Notes under the pieces: model-generated
The model's database searches: none
Told to the model about the DNA's origin: nothing
Seen by the model: the letters and a program-made list of their open reading frames with translations, nothing else
Part shown: positions 1-6,839 of the stretch, in pieces
How positions within the stretch are numbered: the stretch's first letter is position 1
How the letters are laid out: each line of letters opens with the position of its first letter
Made by a program: the position numbers and the translations under genes
NCBI GenBank assembly: GCA_030673265.1
Contig: DAOVJK010000034.1
Coordinates: forward strand, 1-15,134
DNA length: 15,134 nucleotides
Source: Pseudomonadota bacterium
GTDB lineage: Bacteria > Desulfobacterota > Desulfobulbia > Desulfobulbales > JAGXFP01
Reading direction: 5' to 3'

Positions 1-267
1 AATGAAATACATGGTTTGTTTTTCAGATAGCGCAGACTTCGAAACTACTCACCCTGCGGGCCAGCCGATATATCCGTATAGTCTGCTGTATAAGGCTTTC
101 AGCATACTAAAGTATAGCTAAAAACATCATACTTTGCCTATCCGGCATCTCGACTGGTGAAATATGCGGGCTAAAGTATCATCACCACTGCCAGACAAAC
201 AAAAAGCCGCCGGAATTCAAGATTAATCCTCAGCAGCCTTCTTGTAGATCGTATAATTTACGTTTGA
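1..267. other. Intergenic region downstream of the aminotransferase gene
   Basis: I see no convincing gene here. It holds the probable aminotransferase terminator (201-237), a 12-base inverted repeat ATACTAAAGTAT at 104-115, and further AAAGTAT-type copies at 129-135 (inverted) and 173-179. A 39-codon open frame at 2-121 on the plus strand has no visible ribosome site because it starts at the window edge, and its translation does not look like a recognisable protein. Confidence 0.5.
201..237 (-). terminator. Probable rho-independent terminator behind the aminotransferase gene
   Basis: On the minus strand GCTGCTG (231-237) can pair with CGGCGGC (206-212) through seven pairs, two of them G-U, followed at once by five T (201-205). 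The loop is long (18 bases) but contains GATTAATC, which is itself a palindrome and could fold. It lies about 30 bases after the stop codon, the expected place. The long loop and the two wobble pairs make it weaker than the other terminators in the window. Confidence 0.55.
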
Positions 268-1473
268 CTACTCTAAACGCCCCAACGCCTCCGCAAAACG
301 TTTCATGCCATCCTCGATCACGTCCATGGATGTGGCAAAAGAGAATCTAATGAAGCGGTCAGCGCCGAAGGCAACGCCCGGTACCGCCGCAATCTTGTAT
401 TCATTAAGTAGATAATCGGCCATATCAAGGGAACCCTCGATCTTCTTCCCGTTAAAGGTCCGACCATAGTAGGCGGAGATGTTGGGGAACACATAAAAGG
501 CGCCACTCGGCTTAACGCAGGTCACCCCTTCAATAGCGGCCAGGGCGTTCAGAATATAATCCAGTCGGGGTTCAAAGGCCTCCTTCATAACGGTTGGGAA
601 ATCCTGCGGGCCGCTAACAGCCGCCAAGGCAGCCTTCTGGGCAATGGAAGAGGGATTGGACGTGGACTGGCTCTGGATCTTGTTCATGGCCGAAATAATA
701 TGCTGGGGACCGGCCGTGTAGCCAATCCGCCACCCGGTCATCGCGAATGATTTGGATACGCCGTTCAAGACCAGAGTCTGGTCGATAAGGGCGGGATTAA
801 CATCAAGAATATGGGGCAACTTGCCATCGTTATAGGTGATGGTGTCGTAGATATCATCGGTAATAATCACCCAGTTATGCTCAAGGGCCAATTTGCCGAT
901 AGCCTCAAGAGCCTCCCGGGAGAAAACCGAACCGGTGGGATTTGAGGGACTGTTAATAATGATCCCCCTGGTCTTGTCAGTGACGTACTTGACCAAGACC
1001 TCGATCTCCAGATCAAAATCCTTTTCTTCGGTCAGGGGAACGATCACCGGAGTAGCACCGGCCAGTTGGATGATGTCCGGATAGGACACCCAGTACGGGG
1101 CCAGAACCAACACCTCATCTCCTGGTCCGAACAGTGCCTGGGCCATATTATAGAGGCCATGCTTACCACCGCAGGAGACCTGAATCTGCTCAGGAGTATA
1201 TTGCCAGCCGTGGTCCTCTGCAAAGCGCCGGGCTATGGCCTCACGCAGTTCCGGAATACCGGGTACCGCAGTGTAGCGCGTAAAACCATCATCAATAGCA
1301 GCCTTACCGGCAGCTCTGACATGATCAGGGGTATCGAAATCGGGCTCCCCAACACTGAAATTAAGGATATCGGCCCCGGCTGCCTTGAGAGCCTTGGCCT
1401 TGGCATTAACCGCCAAAGTCGGTGAAGGTTTGATCTGCTTGACCCTTGCCGCCAGATTAATCTTGGGTTCCAT
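268..1473 (-). CDS. aspC: Aspartate aminotransferase, class I (type Ib-like)
   Basis: This PLP-dependent cytoplasmic transaminase probably exchanges the amino group between aspartate and 2-oxoglutarate, supplying aspartate or oxaloacetate. The 401 residues match the usual length. Visible fold-type I landmarks are the VGEPDFDTP stretch (41-49), SPSNPTG (175-181, N178 contacts the cofactor), the DDIYD region (206-210) with D207 and Y209, the Schiff-base lysine K241 in SKSFAMTGWRIGY, and a C-terminal RFIRFSF arginine that would bind the substrate carboxylate. The YTAVPGIPELREAI stretch is typical of the aspartate/prephenate branch. The ATG has only a modest AGAAGAG ribosome site. The gene lies 130 bases behind truA on the same strand, so it may be read with argC-truA or from its own promoter. 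Substrate could also be prephenate or another amino acid; sequence alone does not settle this. Confidence 0.9.
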   Translation of the reverse strand: MEPKINLAARVKQIKPSPTLAVNAKAKALKAAGADILNFSVGEPDFDTPDHVRAAGKAAIDDGFTRYTAVPGIPELREAIARRFAEDHGWQYTPEQIQVSCGGKHGLYNMAQALFGPGDEVLVLAPYWVSYPDIIQLAGATPVIVPLTEEKDFDLEIEVLVKYVTDKTRGIIINSPSNPTGSVFSREALEAIGKLALEHNWVIITDDIYDTITYNDGKLPHILDVNPALIDQTLVLNGVSKSFAMTGWRIGYTAGPQHIISAMNKIQSQSTSNPSSIAQKAALAAVSGPQDFPTVMKEAFEPRLDYILNALAAIEGVTCVKPSGAFYVFPNISAYYGRTFNGKKIEGSLDMADYLLNEYKIAAVPGVAFGADRFIRFSFATSMDVIEDGMKRFAEALGRLE

Positions 1474-1603
1474 GATTTTCTCTTCTACGCCCTATGTTGA
1501 GGCAAAATTATTGATCAATACAACCAGTTAAGCGGTTGCCATATATTTATGAATGATATAACCCAACCAGCCCGGCTCAACAAGTAAATCCGAACAGTTT
1601 ATT

Positions 1604-2368
1604 TCAATAATATACTTCTTTAAGAAAAAGTCCCCGGGCTGGGGCAGTAGGACCGGCTACAGTGCGATCTTTACTGACCAGAACAGCCCGAAACTCTTCA
1701 ACGCCCATCCGCCCCGAGCCGACCTCCAGAAGGGTGCCGACGATATTACGCACCATGTGCCGCAAAAAACCGTCCCCGGATATCTCAAAGCCGATCGGTA
1801 GCGGCAACCCCTCCCCCACAGTCAGCTCCGCCTTGGAGATGGTCCTGACCGCACCACGGCCACCTAAGTAATTTGGATCGCGGGAGCCGGTTGCTTCAAA
1901 ACAGGCAAAATCATGCTTGCCAAGTAACGCGTCGAGACACTCGCGCATCGGTTCGATCCTGAGCTCATGTTTAAGATGATGATTATAGAGTCGTTGGGTC
2001 GGCAGACAGATACCACCAACCAGTAGTTGATAGATATAGACCTTACCGCGGGCATTGATGCGGGCATGAAAACCCAACTCCTTCTCCTCAACCGCCAAAA
2101 TCCTGATGGCCTCGGGTAGCATACTGTTCAAACCGCGCAAGAATCCTGCACAGGGAATGTTTGCGCCAGTCTCAAAATTGGCCGTCATCCCCAGGGCATG
2201 AACCCCGGCATCGGTCCGACCGACACCGTGCAAAACCACCGGGCCATTGGTCATAATCACCAGTTTATCTTCAATCACGCCCTGAATGGTCGGCTGCTCT
2301 TTCTGCTTCTGCCAACCCGCGTAACCAGTGCCATCAAAGGCCAACCGCAACATAATATTGCGCATCAT
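1604..2368 (-). CDS. truA: tRNA pseudouridine(38-40) synthase TruA
   Basis: TruA converts uridines 38, 39 and 40 in the tRNA anticodon arm to pseudouridine. The product is 254 residues, normal for the family. Seen in the protein: an N-terminal LAFDGTGYAGWQKQ segment, the catalytic motif GRTDAGVHALG with the nucleophile D53, the RGKVYIYQL-type strand, and near the C terminus DGFLRHMVRNIVGTLLEVG, the classic family signature. The first codon is one of two adjacent ATGs (2366-2368 or 2363-2365); the second gives MRNIMLRL, which resembles family members better. No good ribosome site precedes either, and the argC stop is only 3 bases upstream, so translation is probably coupled to argC. Confidence 0.95.
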   Translation of the reverse strand: MMRNIMLRLAFDGTGYAGWQKQKEQPTIQGVIEDKLVIMTNGPVVLHGVGRTDAGVHALGMTANFETGANIPCAGFLRGLNSMLPEAIRILAVEEKELGFHARINARGKVYIYQLLVGGICLPTQRLYNHHLKHELRIEPMRECLDALLGKHDFACFEATGSRDPNYLGGRGAVRTISKAELTVGEGLPLPIGFEISGDGFLRHMVRNIVGTLLEVGSGRMGVEEFRAVLVSKDRTVAGPTAPARGLFLKEVYY

Positions 2369-2371
2369 CGA

Positions 2372-3409
2372 TTACGGAAAGAGCGGGACCACACCCAGCC
2401 CTAAGCCCTCTGGAAATCCACACATCAGGTTCATGTTCTGGACCGCCTGACCGGCGGCGCCTTTGACCAGGTTATCGATCACCGACACAATCACAATTCG
2501 CCCGGTACGGGAATCAACCTTAAAGCCGATATCACAAAAATTACTGCCCCGAACATACTGGGTGGCCGGATAAGTACCGGCGGGACAGAGACGCACAAAA
2601 TATTCATCACGGTAGAAATCTTCATAAACAGCAGTCACCTGATCCGCATCAACCCCATCCTTCAACGAAGCATAAACCGTACTCAGGATTCCCCGGGAAA
2701 TAGGCAAAAGATGCGGAGTAAAGGAGATGGTCAGCGGTTTATCGGCCAAGAGGCCAAGTTCCTGCTCGATCTCCGGCGTATGCCGATGCTCCCCGACCTT
2801 ATAGGCCCGAAAGCCGTCATTTACTTCACAGAACAAACTGCCAACCAGAGCGGCCCGACCGGCTCCGGAAGTACCAGATTTGGAGTCGGCAATAATGGTA
2901 GTGGCATCAATCAGCCCCGCCTTGAGCAAAGGGGCAGTAGCCAGGATGATACTGGTCGGATAACAGCCTGGATTGGCAACCAATGAGGTTGCCTTGATCT
3001 TTTCACGATTAAGCTCCGGCAAACCGTAAACCGCCTGGGCAATATACTCCGGCGCCGAATGGGCCTGATACCATTCTTCGTAAACCTTGGCATCGCTGAT
3101 CCGAAAATCGGCCGACAGATCGACAACCTTACAGCCGGCAGCCAACAACTTCGGCACTATATCCATTGCGGTCTGGTGGGGAACGGCGGTGAAAAACAAA
3201 TCAGCCCGTTCGGCCAGCTCATCCAGAGCGACATTTTCTAAGGTTATCTCAACCATGCCCCGTAGATTCGGGAACACCTCGGAGATTTTCTTACCGGCAA
3301 ACTGCCGGGAAGTGGCAACGGTTAACTCGGCCCCGGGGTGGCTACTGATAATCCGGGCCAGTTCTTCGCCGGTATAACCGGAAGCACCGACAATTCCTAT
3401 TCTCAACAT
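2372..3409 (-). CDS. argC: N-acetyl-gamma-glutamyl-phosphate reductase ArgC
   Basis: ArgC performs the NADPH-dependent reduction of N-acetylglutamyl phosphate to its semialdehyde, the third step of arginine synthesis. The protein shows an N-terminal dinucleotide-binding IGIVGASGYTGEEL segment, the FFTAVPH loop, the active-site NPGCYPTS with the catalytic cysteine (C149 from the start used here), the SGTSGAGR segment and the GEHRHTPEIEQEL stretch with the conserved histidine. Length is 345 residues, as usual. I start at the ATG at 3407-3409, because GAGGG sits 6 bases before it; a TTG two codons further upstream would overlap that ribosome site. It follows the rpsI terminator by about 70 bases, so it needs its own promoter or read-through. 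truA follows 3 bases after its stop. Confidence 0.95.
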   Translation of the reverse strand: MLRIGIVGASGYTGEELARIISSHPGAELTVATSRQFAGKKISEVFPNLRGMVEITLENVALDELAERADLFFTAVPHQTAMDIVPKLLAAGCKVVDLSADFRISDAKVYEEWYQAHSAPEYIAQAVYGLPELNREKIKATSLVANPGCYPTSIILATAPLLKAGLIDATTIIADSKSGTSGAGRAALVGSLFCEVNDGFRAYKVGEHRHTPEIEQELGLLADKPLTISFTPHLLPISRGILSTVYASLKDGVDADQVTAVYEDFYRDEYFVRLCPAGTYPATQYVRGSNFCDIGFKVDSRTGRIVIVSVIDNLVKGAAGQAVQNMNLMCGFPEGLGLGVVPLFP

Positions 3410-3431
3410 ATCCAACCCTCGTTAGATGGCA

Positions 3432-3459
3432 AGCCTGGAATAAACTGACTATCCAGGCT
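3432..3459 (-). promoter_or_regulatory. Hairpin in the argC leader
   Basis: On the minus strand AGCCTGGA and TCCAGGCT form a perfect 8-base stem around a 12-base loop. It lies between the rpsI terminator and the argC ribosome site, with no T tract after it, so it is not a simple terminator. It may be an operator or an RNA element. A weak promoter-like pair (TTAAGT, 17 bases, GATAGT) overlaps the upstream side, so the hairpin could cover the start of the argC transcript; that assignment is tentative. Confidence 0.4.
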
Positions 3460-3482
3460 ATTAACCCTTAACTTAATAAAAA

Positions 3483-3528
3483 CAAAAAAAAATGGGGAAG
3501 CACGATATAAGATCGCCTTCCCCATTTT
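3483..3528 (-). terminator. Strong rho-independent terminator of the rplM-rpsI operon
   Basis: On the minus strand AAAATGGGGAAG pairs perfectly with CTTCCCCATTTT (12 bases, plus-strand arms 3489-3500 and 3517-3528). Inside, CGAT and ATCG can extend the stem. A T run (3484-3492) overlaps and follows the 3' arm. It starts about 25 bases after the rpsI stop. The plus-strand reading has only TTTT after the stem and would be a much poorer terminator. Confidence 0.92.
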
Positions 3529-3553
3529 GAATGGAACAATGATGATACGCAGC

Positions 3554-3949
3554 TTAACGCTTGGAGAACTGGAACCTCGCACGGGCACCCTTCTGACCGT
3601 ACTTCTTCCTCTCCTTCATCCTGGGGTCACGAGTCAACATCCCAGCCTTCTTAAGATTCAGGCGATTCTCAGGATCGACTCCTAAAAGCGCCCGGGAAAT
3701 ACCGTGGCGCAGAGCCTCGGCCTGGGCATGTTTACCACCACCCTTAACAGTGGCCATAACATCGAATTTACCGGTCGTATCGGTGAGCACCAGAGGTTTC
3801 TCAATCAAATTGATAAAATCATCACCACCACCGAAGTATTCATCGATGGTAAATTCACGATTGAGCTCAATTTTACCTTCGCCTGGTTTCAACCAGACTC
3901 TGGCGATAGCTGTTTTTCTTTTTCCCGTAGCGTAGTAACTTTCAGACAT
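3554..3949 (-). CDS. rpsI: 30S ribosomal protein S9
   Basis: S9 is a small-subunit protein whose C-terminal tail reaches the P-site tRNA. The 131-residue product begins SESYYATGKRKTAIARVWL and shows the family's GKI-RE and DDFINLIEKPL regions, the GGG-HAQAEALRHGISRALL signature and the basic tail ending QFSKR, which is nearly invariant. I start at the ATG at 3947-3949 because GGAG lies 6 bases upstream; a TTG four codons further up sits on that ribosome site and is unlikely to be used. It follows rplM with 29 bases between, the standard L13-S9 operon, and ends at the strong terminator. Confidence 0.97.
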   Translation of the reverse strand: MSESYYATGKRKTAIARVWLKPGEGKIELNREFTIDEYFGGGDDFINLIEKPLVLTDTTGKFDVMATVKGGGKHAQAEALRHGISRALLGVDPENRLNLKKAGMLTRDPRMKERKKYGQKGARARFQFSKR

Positions 3950-3952
3950 CCT

Positions 3953-3962
3953 TCTCTCCAAA
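3953..3962 (-). promoter_or_regulatory. Ribosome binding site that fixes the rpsI start
   Basis: The minus strand reads TTGGAGAGAAGGATG. GGAG is placed 6 bases before the ATG. The upstream TTG is part of the same stretch, so it has no ribosome site of its own, which supports the ATG start. Confidence 0.7.
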
Positions 3963-3978
3963 CCGAAATGGTTTTAAA

Positions 3979-4407
3979 TTATAATTCGAGCTTCTCGGGC
4001 TGCTGGGCCTCATGGGGATGCTCAGTACCTACATACACTTTAAGTTTCTTAAGTTGGGCCCTGCCCAAACTATTTTTGGGAAGCATGCCCTTAACCGCTT
4101 TAAAAATGATCTCGGTAGGTTTCTTCTCCAACATCTCCTTGGCCGTTGTCTCGGTAAGCCCACCCATGTAACCGGAATGACGATAATATTTTTTGTCGTC
4201 CCATTTCTTACCGGTAAAGGCAACTTTCTCGGCATTAACAACAACGATAAAATCGCCATTATCCATAAAAGTTGAATAAGTGGGTTTGTGCTTGCCGCGC
4301 AAACGACTGGCGATTTCGGTGGCCAGACGCCCTACAATTTTATCGCTGGCATCAACAATAAACCACTTCTTTTCGATCTCTTTAACCGGGGCCAGGTACG
4401 TTTTCAT
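3979..4407 (-). CDS. rplM: 50S ribosomal protein L13
   Basis: L13 is an early-assembly protein of the large subunit. The 142-residue length equals that of the Escherichia coli protein. Seen in order: KKWFIVDASDKIVGRLATEIASRLRGKHK, the FMDNGDFIVVVNAEKV core, KKYYRHSGYMGG, and the GMLPKNSLGRAQLKKLKVYVGTEHPHEAQQP C-terminal block, all highly characteristic. The ATG is preceded by GAGG at about 10 bases. The gene is first in the L13-S9 operon, about 60 bases behind the tRNA-Gly terminator. I found no clear promoter of its own in that short gap by eye. Confidence 0.97.
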   Translation of the reverse strand: MKTYLAPVKEIEKKWFIVDASDKIVGRLATEIASRLRGKHKPTYSTFMDNGDFIVVVNAEKVAFTGKKWDDKKYYRHSGYMGGLTETTAKEMLEKKPTEIIFKAVKGMLPKNSLGRAQLKKLKVYVGTEHPHEAQQPEKLEL

Positions 4408-4450
4408 TATCTTTGAACCTCAAAACAGTTTTCTAACAAATGCCTTAAAA

Positions 4451-4462
4451 CAAAGGCCTTTG
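4451..4462. repeat. Perfect 12-base palindrome in the rplM leader region
   Basis: CAAAGGCCTTTG is fully self-complementary and lies between the tRNA-Gly terminator and the rplM start, 45 bases before the ATG. It could be a protein-binding site or chance. Confidence 0.5.
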
Positions 4463-4469
4463 AAAAATG

Positions 4470-4498
4470 AAAAAAGGTCCGAACCCTGTTCGAACCTT
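4470..4498 (-). terminator. Rho-independent terminator of tRNA-Gly
   Basis: On the minus strand AAGGTTCGAAC pairs with GTTCGGACCTT over 11 bases (one G-U), with a 3-base AGG loop and a run of six T. It begins 11 bases after the tRNA CCA end. This would separate the tRNA transcript from rplM, at least partly. Confidence 0.9.
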
Positions 4499-4508
4499 GA
4501 AAATTCAA

Positions 4509-4583
<75 letters not shown>

Positions 4584-4875
4584 AATCAGCCTTGGTGGCT
4601 GTAAACAGGCTGCGAATATACTCGAATGACTTTGATTATGTCAACATAAAAAAACTAAATTTTCGAGCAATCTCCCAACAGTCAAAAGCTGACCTGTTTT
4701 ATTTAAAACAAAGAGCTTAACCTGATAAATTATTTACGATAAAAACCTTAGATGTTATTACATTAATAGTACTTATAACTAACGGTAATCAACATTTTTT
4801 TTCAAGAAACATCACGTTTCCAGGCGCTGTCCGGATAATGACGACAAATCAAAACCTCATTTACAGGAGAGAAAA
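4584..4875. other. Divergent intergenic region between tRNA-Gly and hisB
   Basis: It contains the tRNA-Gly promoter at 4615-4644. The remainder (4650-4830) is AT-rich, and several weak promoter-like pairs for hisB can be drawn, none good enough to choose. A small inverted repeat GAAAC-ATCAC-GTTTC lies near 4806-4820. An apparent reading frame running through the tRNA here is an antisense artefact. Confidence 0.6.
4615..4644 (-). promoter_or_regulatory. Sigma70-type promoter of tRNA-Gly
   Basis: On the minus strand a perfect TTGACA (4639-4644) is followed after 18 bases by TATATT (4615-4620). Transcription would start near 4608, about 25 bases before the mature tRNA end. This is the best promoter match in the window and fits a highly expressed stable RNA. 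Confidence 0.85.
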
Positions 4876-5475
4876 ATGAGTTCAGGCGCTCCCAGAAAAA
4901 GCGAAATCAAGCGCTCTACCAGAGAAACTTCAATTAATATGACTCTAAAAGTCGATGGCCAGGGCAAAGCTGATATTGAGACCGGGGTCCCATTTATGGA
5001 CCACATGCTCACGCTGTTCACGGTCCATGGTTTTTTTGATCTAACCATTGATGCTAAGGGCGATACTGAAGTTGACGACCACCATACCGTCGAAGATCTG
5101 GGTATCTGTCTCGGTCAGGCTTTCAAAGAGGCCCTTGGTGACTTCGGCTCAATCAAACGTTATGGTAATAGCGCCGTGCCCATGGATGAAACCCTGGTCC
5201 GGACCACTTGCGACTTCTCAAACCGCCCCTATCTGCACTATGGCGCCGACATCAAGGACCAAAAGGTCGGAAGATTCGATACCGCCCTGGTTCAGGAATT
5301 CCTGAGGGCCTTGAGTCTCCACGGCGGCCTGACCCTGCACGTGGAAGTGGTCCACGGTGAAAACACCCATCATATACTTGAGGCCATCTTCAAATCCCTG
5401 AGCCGCACCCTTGACATGGCCTCCTCGGTGGAAACCAGAGTTGATGGACCGCTATCGTCAAAAGGTTCTTTATAA
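4876..5475 (+). CDS. hisB: Imidazoleglycerol-phosphate dehydratase HisB
   Basis: HisB dehydrates imidazole glycerol phosphate to imidazole acetol phosphate in histidine synthesis, using manganese. The 199 residues match the monofunctional enzyme, so there is no fused phosphatase. Metal and substrate motifs are visible: the GVPFMDHML segment with H43, DDHHTVEDLGICLG with H69, H70 and E73, and HGENTHHILEAIFKSL with H165, H166 and E169. AGGAG lies 6 bases before the ATG. Other his genes are not in the window; the next genes are an exported protein and a tRNA thiolase, both on the same strand with short gaps. Confidence 0.97.
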   Translation: MSSGAPRKSEIKRSTRETSINMTLKVDGQGKADIETGVPFMDHMLTLFTVHGFFDLTIDAKGDTEVDDHHTVEDLGICLGQAFKEALGDFGSIKRYGNSAVPMDETLVRTTCDFSNRPYLHYGADIKDQKVGRFDTALVQEFLRALSLHGGLTLHVEVVHGENTHHILEAIFKSLSRTLDMASSVETRVDGPLSSKGSL

Positions 5476-5504
5476 AAGGTAACGATTTTCCCAAAGGAGT
5501 ACCT

Positions 5505-6086
5505 ATGCTAGCGAAAACAGCTCTGACCGCCCTGCTGATTGGCCTTAGCTTGATGACGACAACTATCGTCTCGGCTAGTGATTCAGGCAAAATCGTTGTC
5601 ATGCCGGTAGAAGCCGCCGACACATCCCTGGCTGAGGGCGCTGCCATCTTTACAGGGATTGTCTCCGACCATTTTGAGGATAATCGGGCGGTAGTGGTAA
5701 TCTCCAGTGAAGAGAAAGAGGCTTTGGCCGCAGAAGATACCGGCAGCCGCCTGCAGCTCATCAAAACCATCACCGCCAAGCTGGCAAGTGACCAGGCCCT
5801 GATTTTCTCGTTGAACCGCTACCGGGAACGGGTTGGCGACCAGTATTCCGCTGAGGATCCAGCTTCCCTGGCCTTCGAATTCAAACTGGTAAACGCCGAA
5901 GACGGAAGAGTCACCTGCAGCGGCCGCTTTGACGAAACCCAGAAAGCCCTCACTGAAAACATCCTTACCCTTCCCCTGGCCATCAAGCGGGGTTTCAAAT
6001 GGATGACGGTAAAAGAGATGGCCACTGAAGCAGTTCGGGAAAGACTTAATACCTGCCCAGCCCTGGCTGACAACTCCGGCCAATAG
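5505..6086 (+). CDS. Exported protein of unknown function, TolB-N/CsgG-like
   Basis: I do not recognise a named family with certainty. The 193-residue protein starts with a signal peptide (about 1-24, cleavage after VSA) and has no lipobox cysteine, so it should be free in the periplasm. The mature part opens KIVVMPVEAAD, and a later ALIFSLNRYRERVGDQYS stretch is followed by SLAFEFKLVNAEDGRVTCSGRFDETQ. This layout resembles the TolB N-terminal/CsgG-type domain of envelope proteins that begin with a 'V-V-x-P' strand and describe 'daxxG' strands. It ends GFKWMTVKEMATEAVRERL. AAAGGAG lies 5 bases before the ATG. It is 29 bases after hisB and 21 before the thiolase gene, so it is probably in one operon with them. 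Function is inference only. Confidence 0.75.
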   Translation: MLAKTALTALLIGLSLMTTTIVSASDSGKIVVMPVEAADTSLAEGAAIFTGIVSDHFEDNRAVVVISSEEKEALAAEDTGSRLQLIKTITAKLASDQALIFSLNRYRERVGDQYSAEDPASLAFEFKLVNAEDGRVTCSGRFDETQKALTENILTLPLAIKRGFKWMTVKEMATEAVRERLNTCPALADNSGQ

Positions 6087-6107
6087 ACCAGCACCCTCCT
6101 CCCCAAG

Positions 6108-6836
6108 ATGAAACTCAATAAGCAGACCAACAGGCTGATCGGCCGCGCCATGCACGACTACGCGATGCTGACCGACCATGATCGGGTAATGGTGGCAGTC
6201 TCAGGCGGCGTTGACAGTCTGGTTCTGCTCAACATTCTCAAACATTGGCAGCTCAAGGCCCCCATCAAATATGACCTCCTGGCCGTCCATCTCGACATGG
6301 GCTTCGGTGAGAATGAGCCGGCACTGATCAGCAAACAACTTGATCGCCTGGGCGTCGATTATCTCCTGGAGAAGACCGATATCGGCCCCAAAGCCCTTGC
6401 CATCGAAGATGGCCGCAGCGGCTGTTTTCACTGCGCCCGTCAGCGCCGCAACCGGCTTTTCGAACTGGCCAAGGAAAGAAACTGCACCAAAATTGCCATG
6501 GGTCACCACAAGGAAGACATCATCGAGACGTTTTTTCTTAATATGATGTACGCCGGCAACCTGAGCACCATGGTGCCGCGCCAGGATCTTTTTGGAGGCC
6601 GTCTGGGCCTAATCAGACCAATGGCCTATCTGGAGAAAAAAGCGATCAAAGAAGCTGGCCGGGCATGGGGGATCGAACCGGTGGCAAATCCCTGTCCGAT
6701 GTCCACCAAATCAAAAAGACAGCAGGTCCGTGATCTGCTCGAATCTATCTACCGGGAAGATGCCACGATCAAATCAACAATCTTCTCTTCACTAGCCAAT
6801 CTCAAGCCTGACTACCTGCTGAAGAATAAAATTTGA
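6108..6836 (+). CDS. ttcA: TtcA-family tRNA 2-thiocytidine synthetase
   Basis: The protein most likely thiolates cytidine 32 of tRNA in an ATP- and iron-sulfur-dependent reaction. It has the PP-loop SGGVDS (32-37), which adenylates the target base, then CFHC (C106, C109) in CFHCARQRRNRLF, GHHKEDIIETFFLN (132-145), and a third cysteine C196 in NPCPMS. In TtcA these three cysteines hold a [4Fe-4S] cluster. Escherichia coli TtcA has SGGKDS and about 311 residues; here the lysine is valine and the length is 242, a compact variant. No clear ribosome site precedes the ATG; the upstream gene ends 21 bases before. The stop lies 3 bases from the end of the convergent hydrolase gene. Another tRNA-thiolating target is possible. 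Confidence 0.85.
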   Translation: MKLNKQTNRLIGRAMHDYAMLTDHDRVMVAVSGGVDSLVLLNILKHWQLKAPIKYDLLAVHLDMGFGENEPALISKQLDRLGVDYLLEKTDIGPKALAIEDGRSGCFHCARQRRNRLFELAKERNCTKIAMGHHKEDIIETFFLNMMYAGNLSTMVPRQDLFGGRLGLIRPMAYLEKKAIKEAGRAWGIEPVANPCPMSTKSKRQQVRDLLESIYREDATIKSTIFSSLANLKPDYLLKNKI

Positions 6837-6839
6837 TAA

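Noticed and set aside
2..121. Plus-strand 39-codon frame at the left edge
   Set aside because: Short, no visible ribosome site, no recognisable product; random frames this long are expected.
1510..1519. ATTGATCAAT palindrome upstream of the aminotransferase as an FNR-type operator
   Set aside because: The half-sites lack the four-base spacer of an FNR site (TTGAT-N4-ATCAA); a 10-base AT-rich palindrome is likely by chance.
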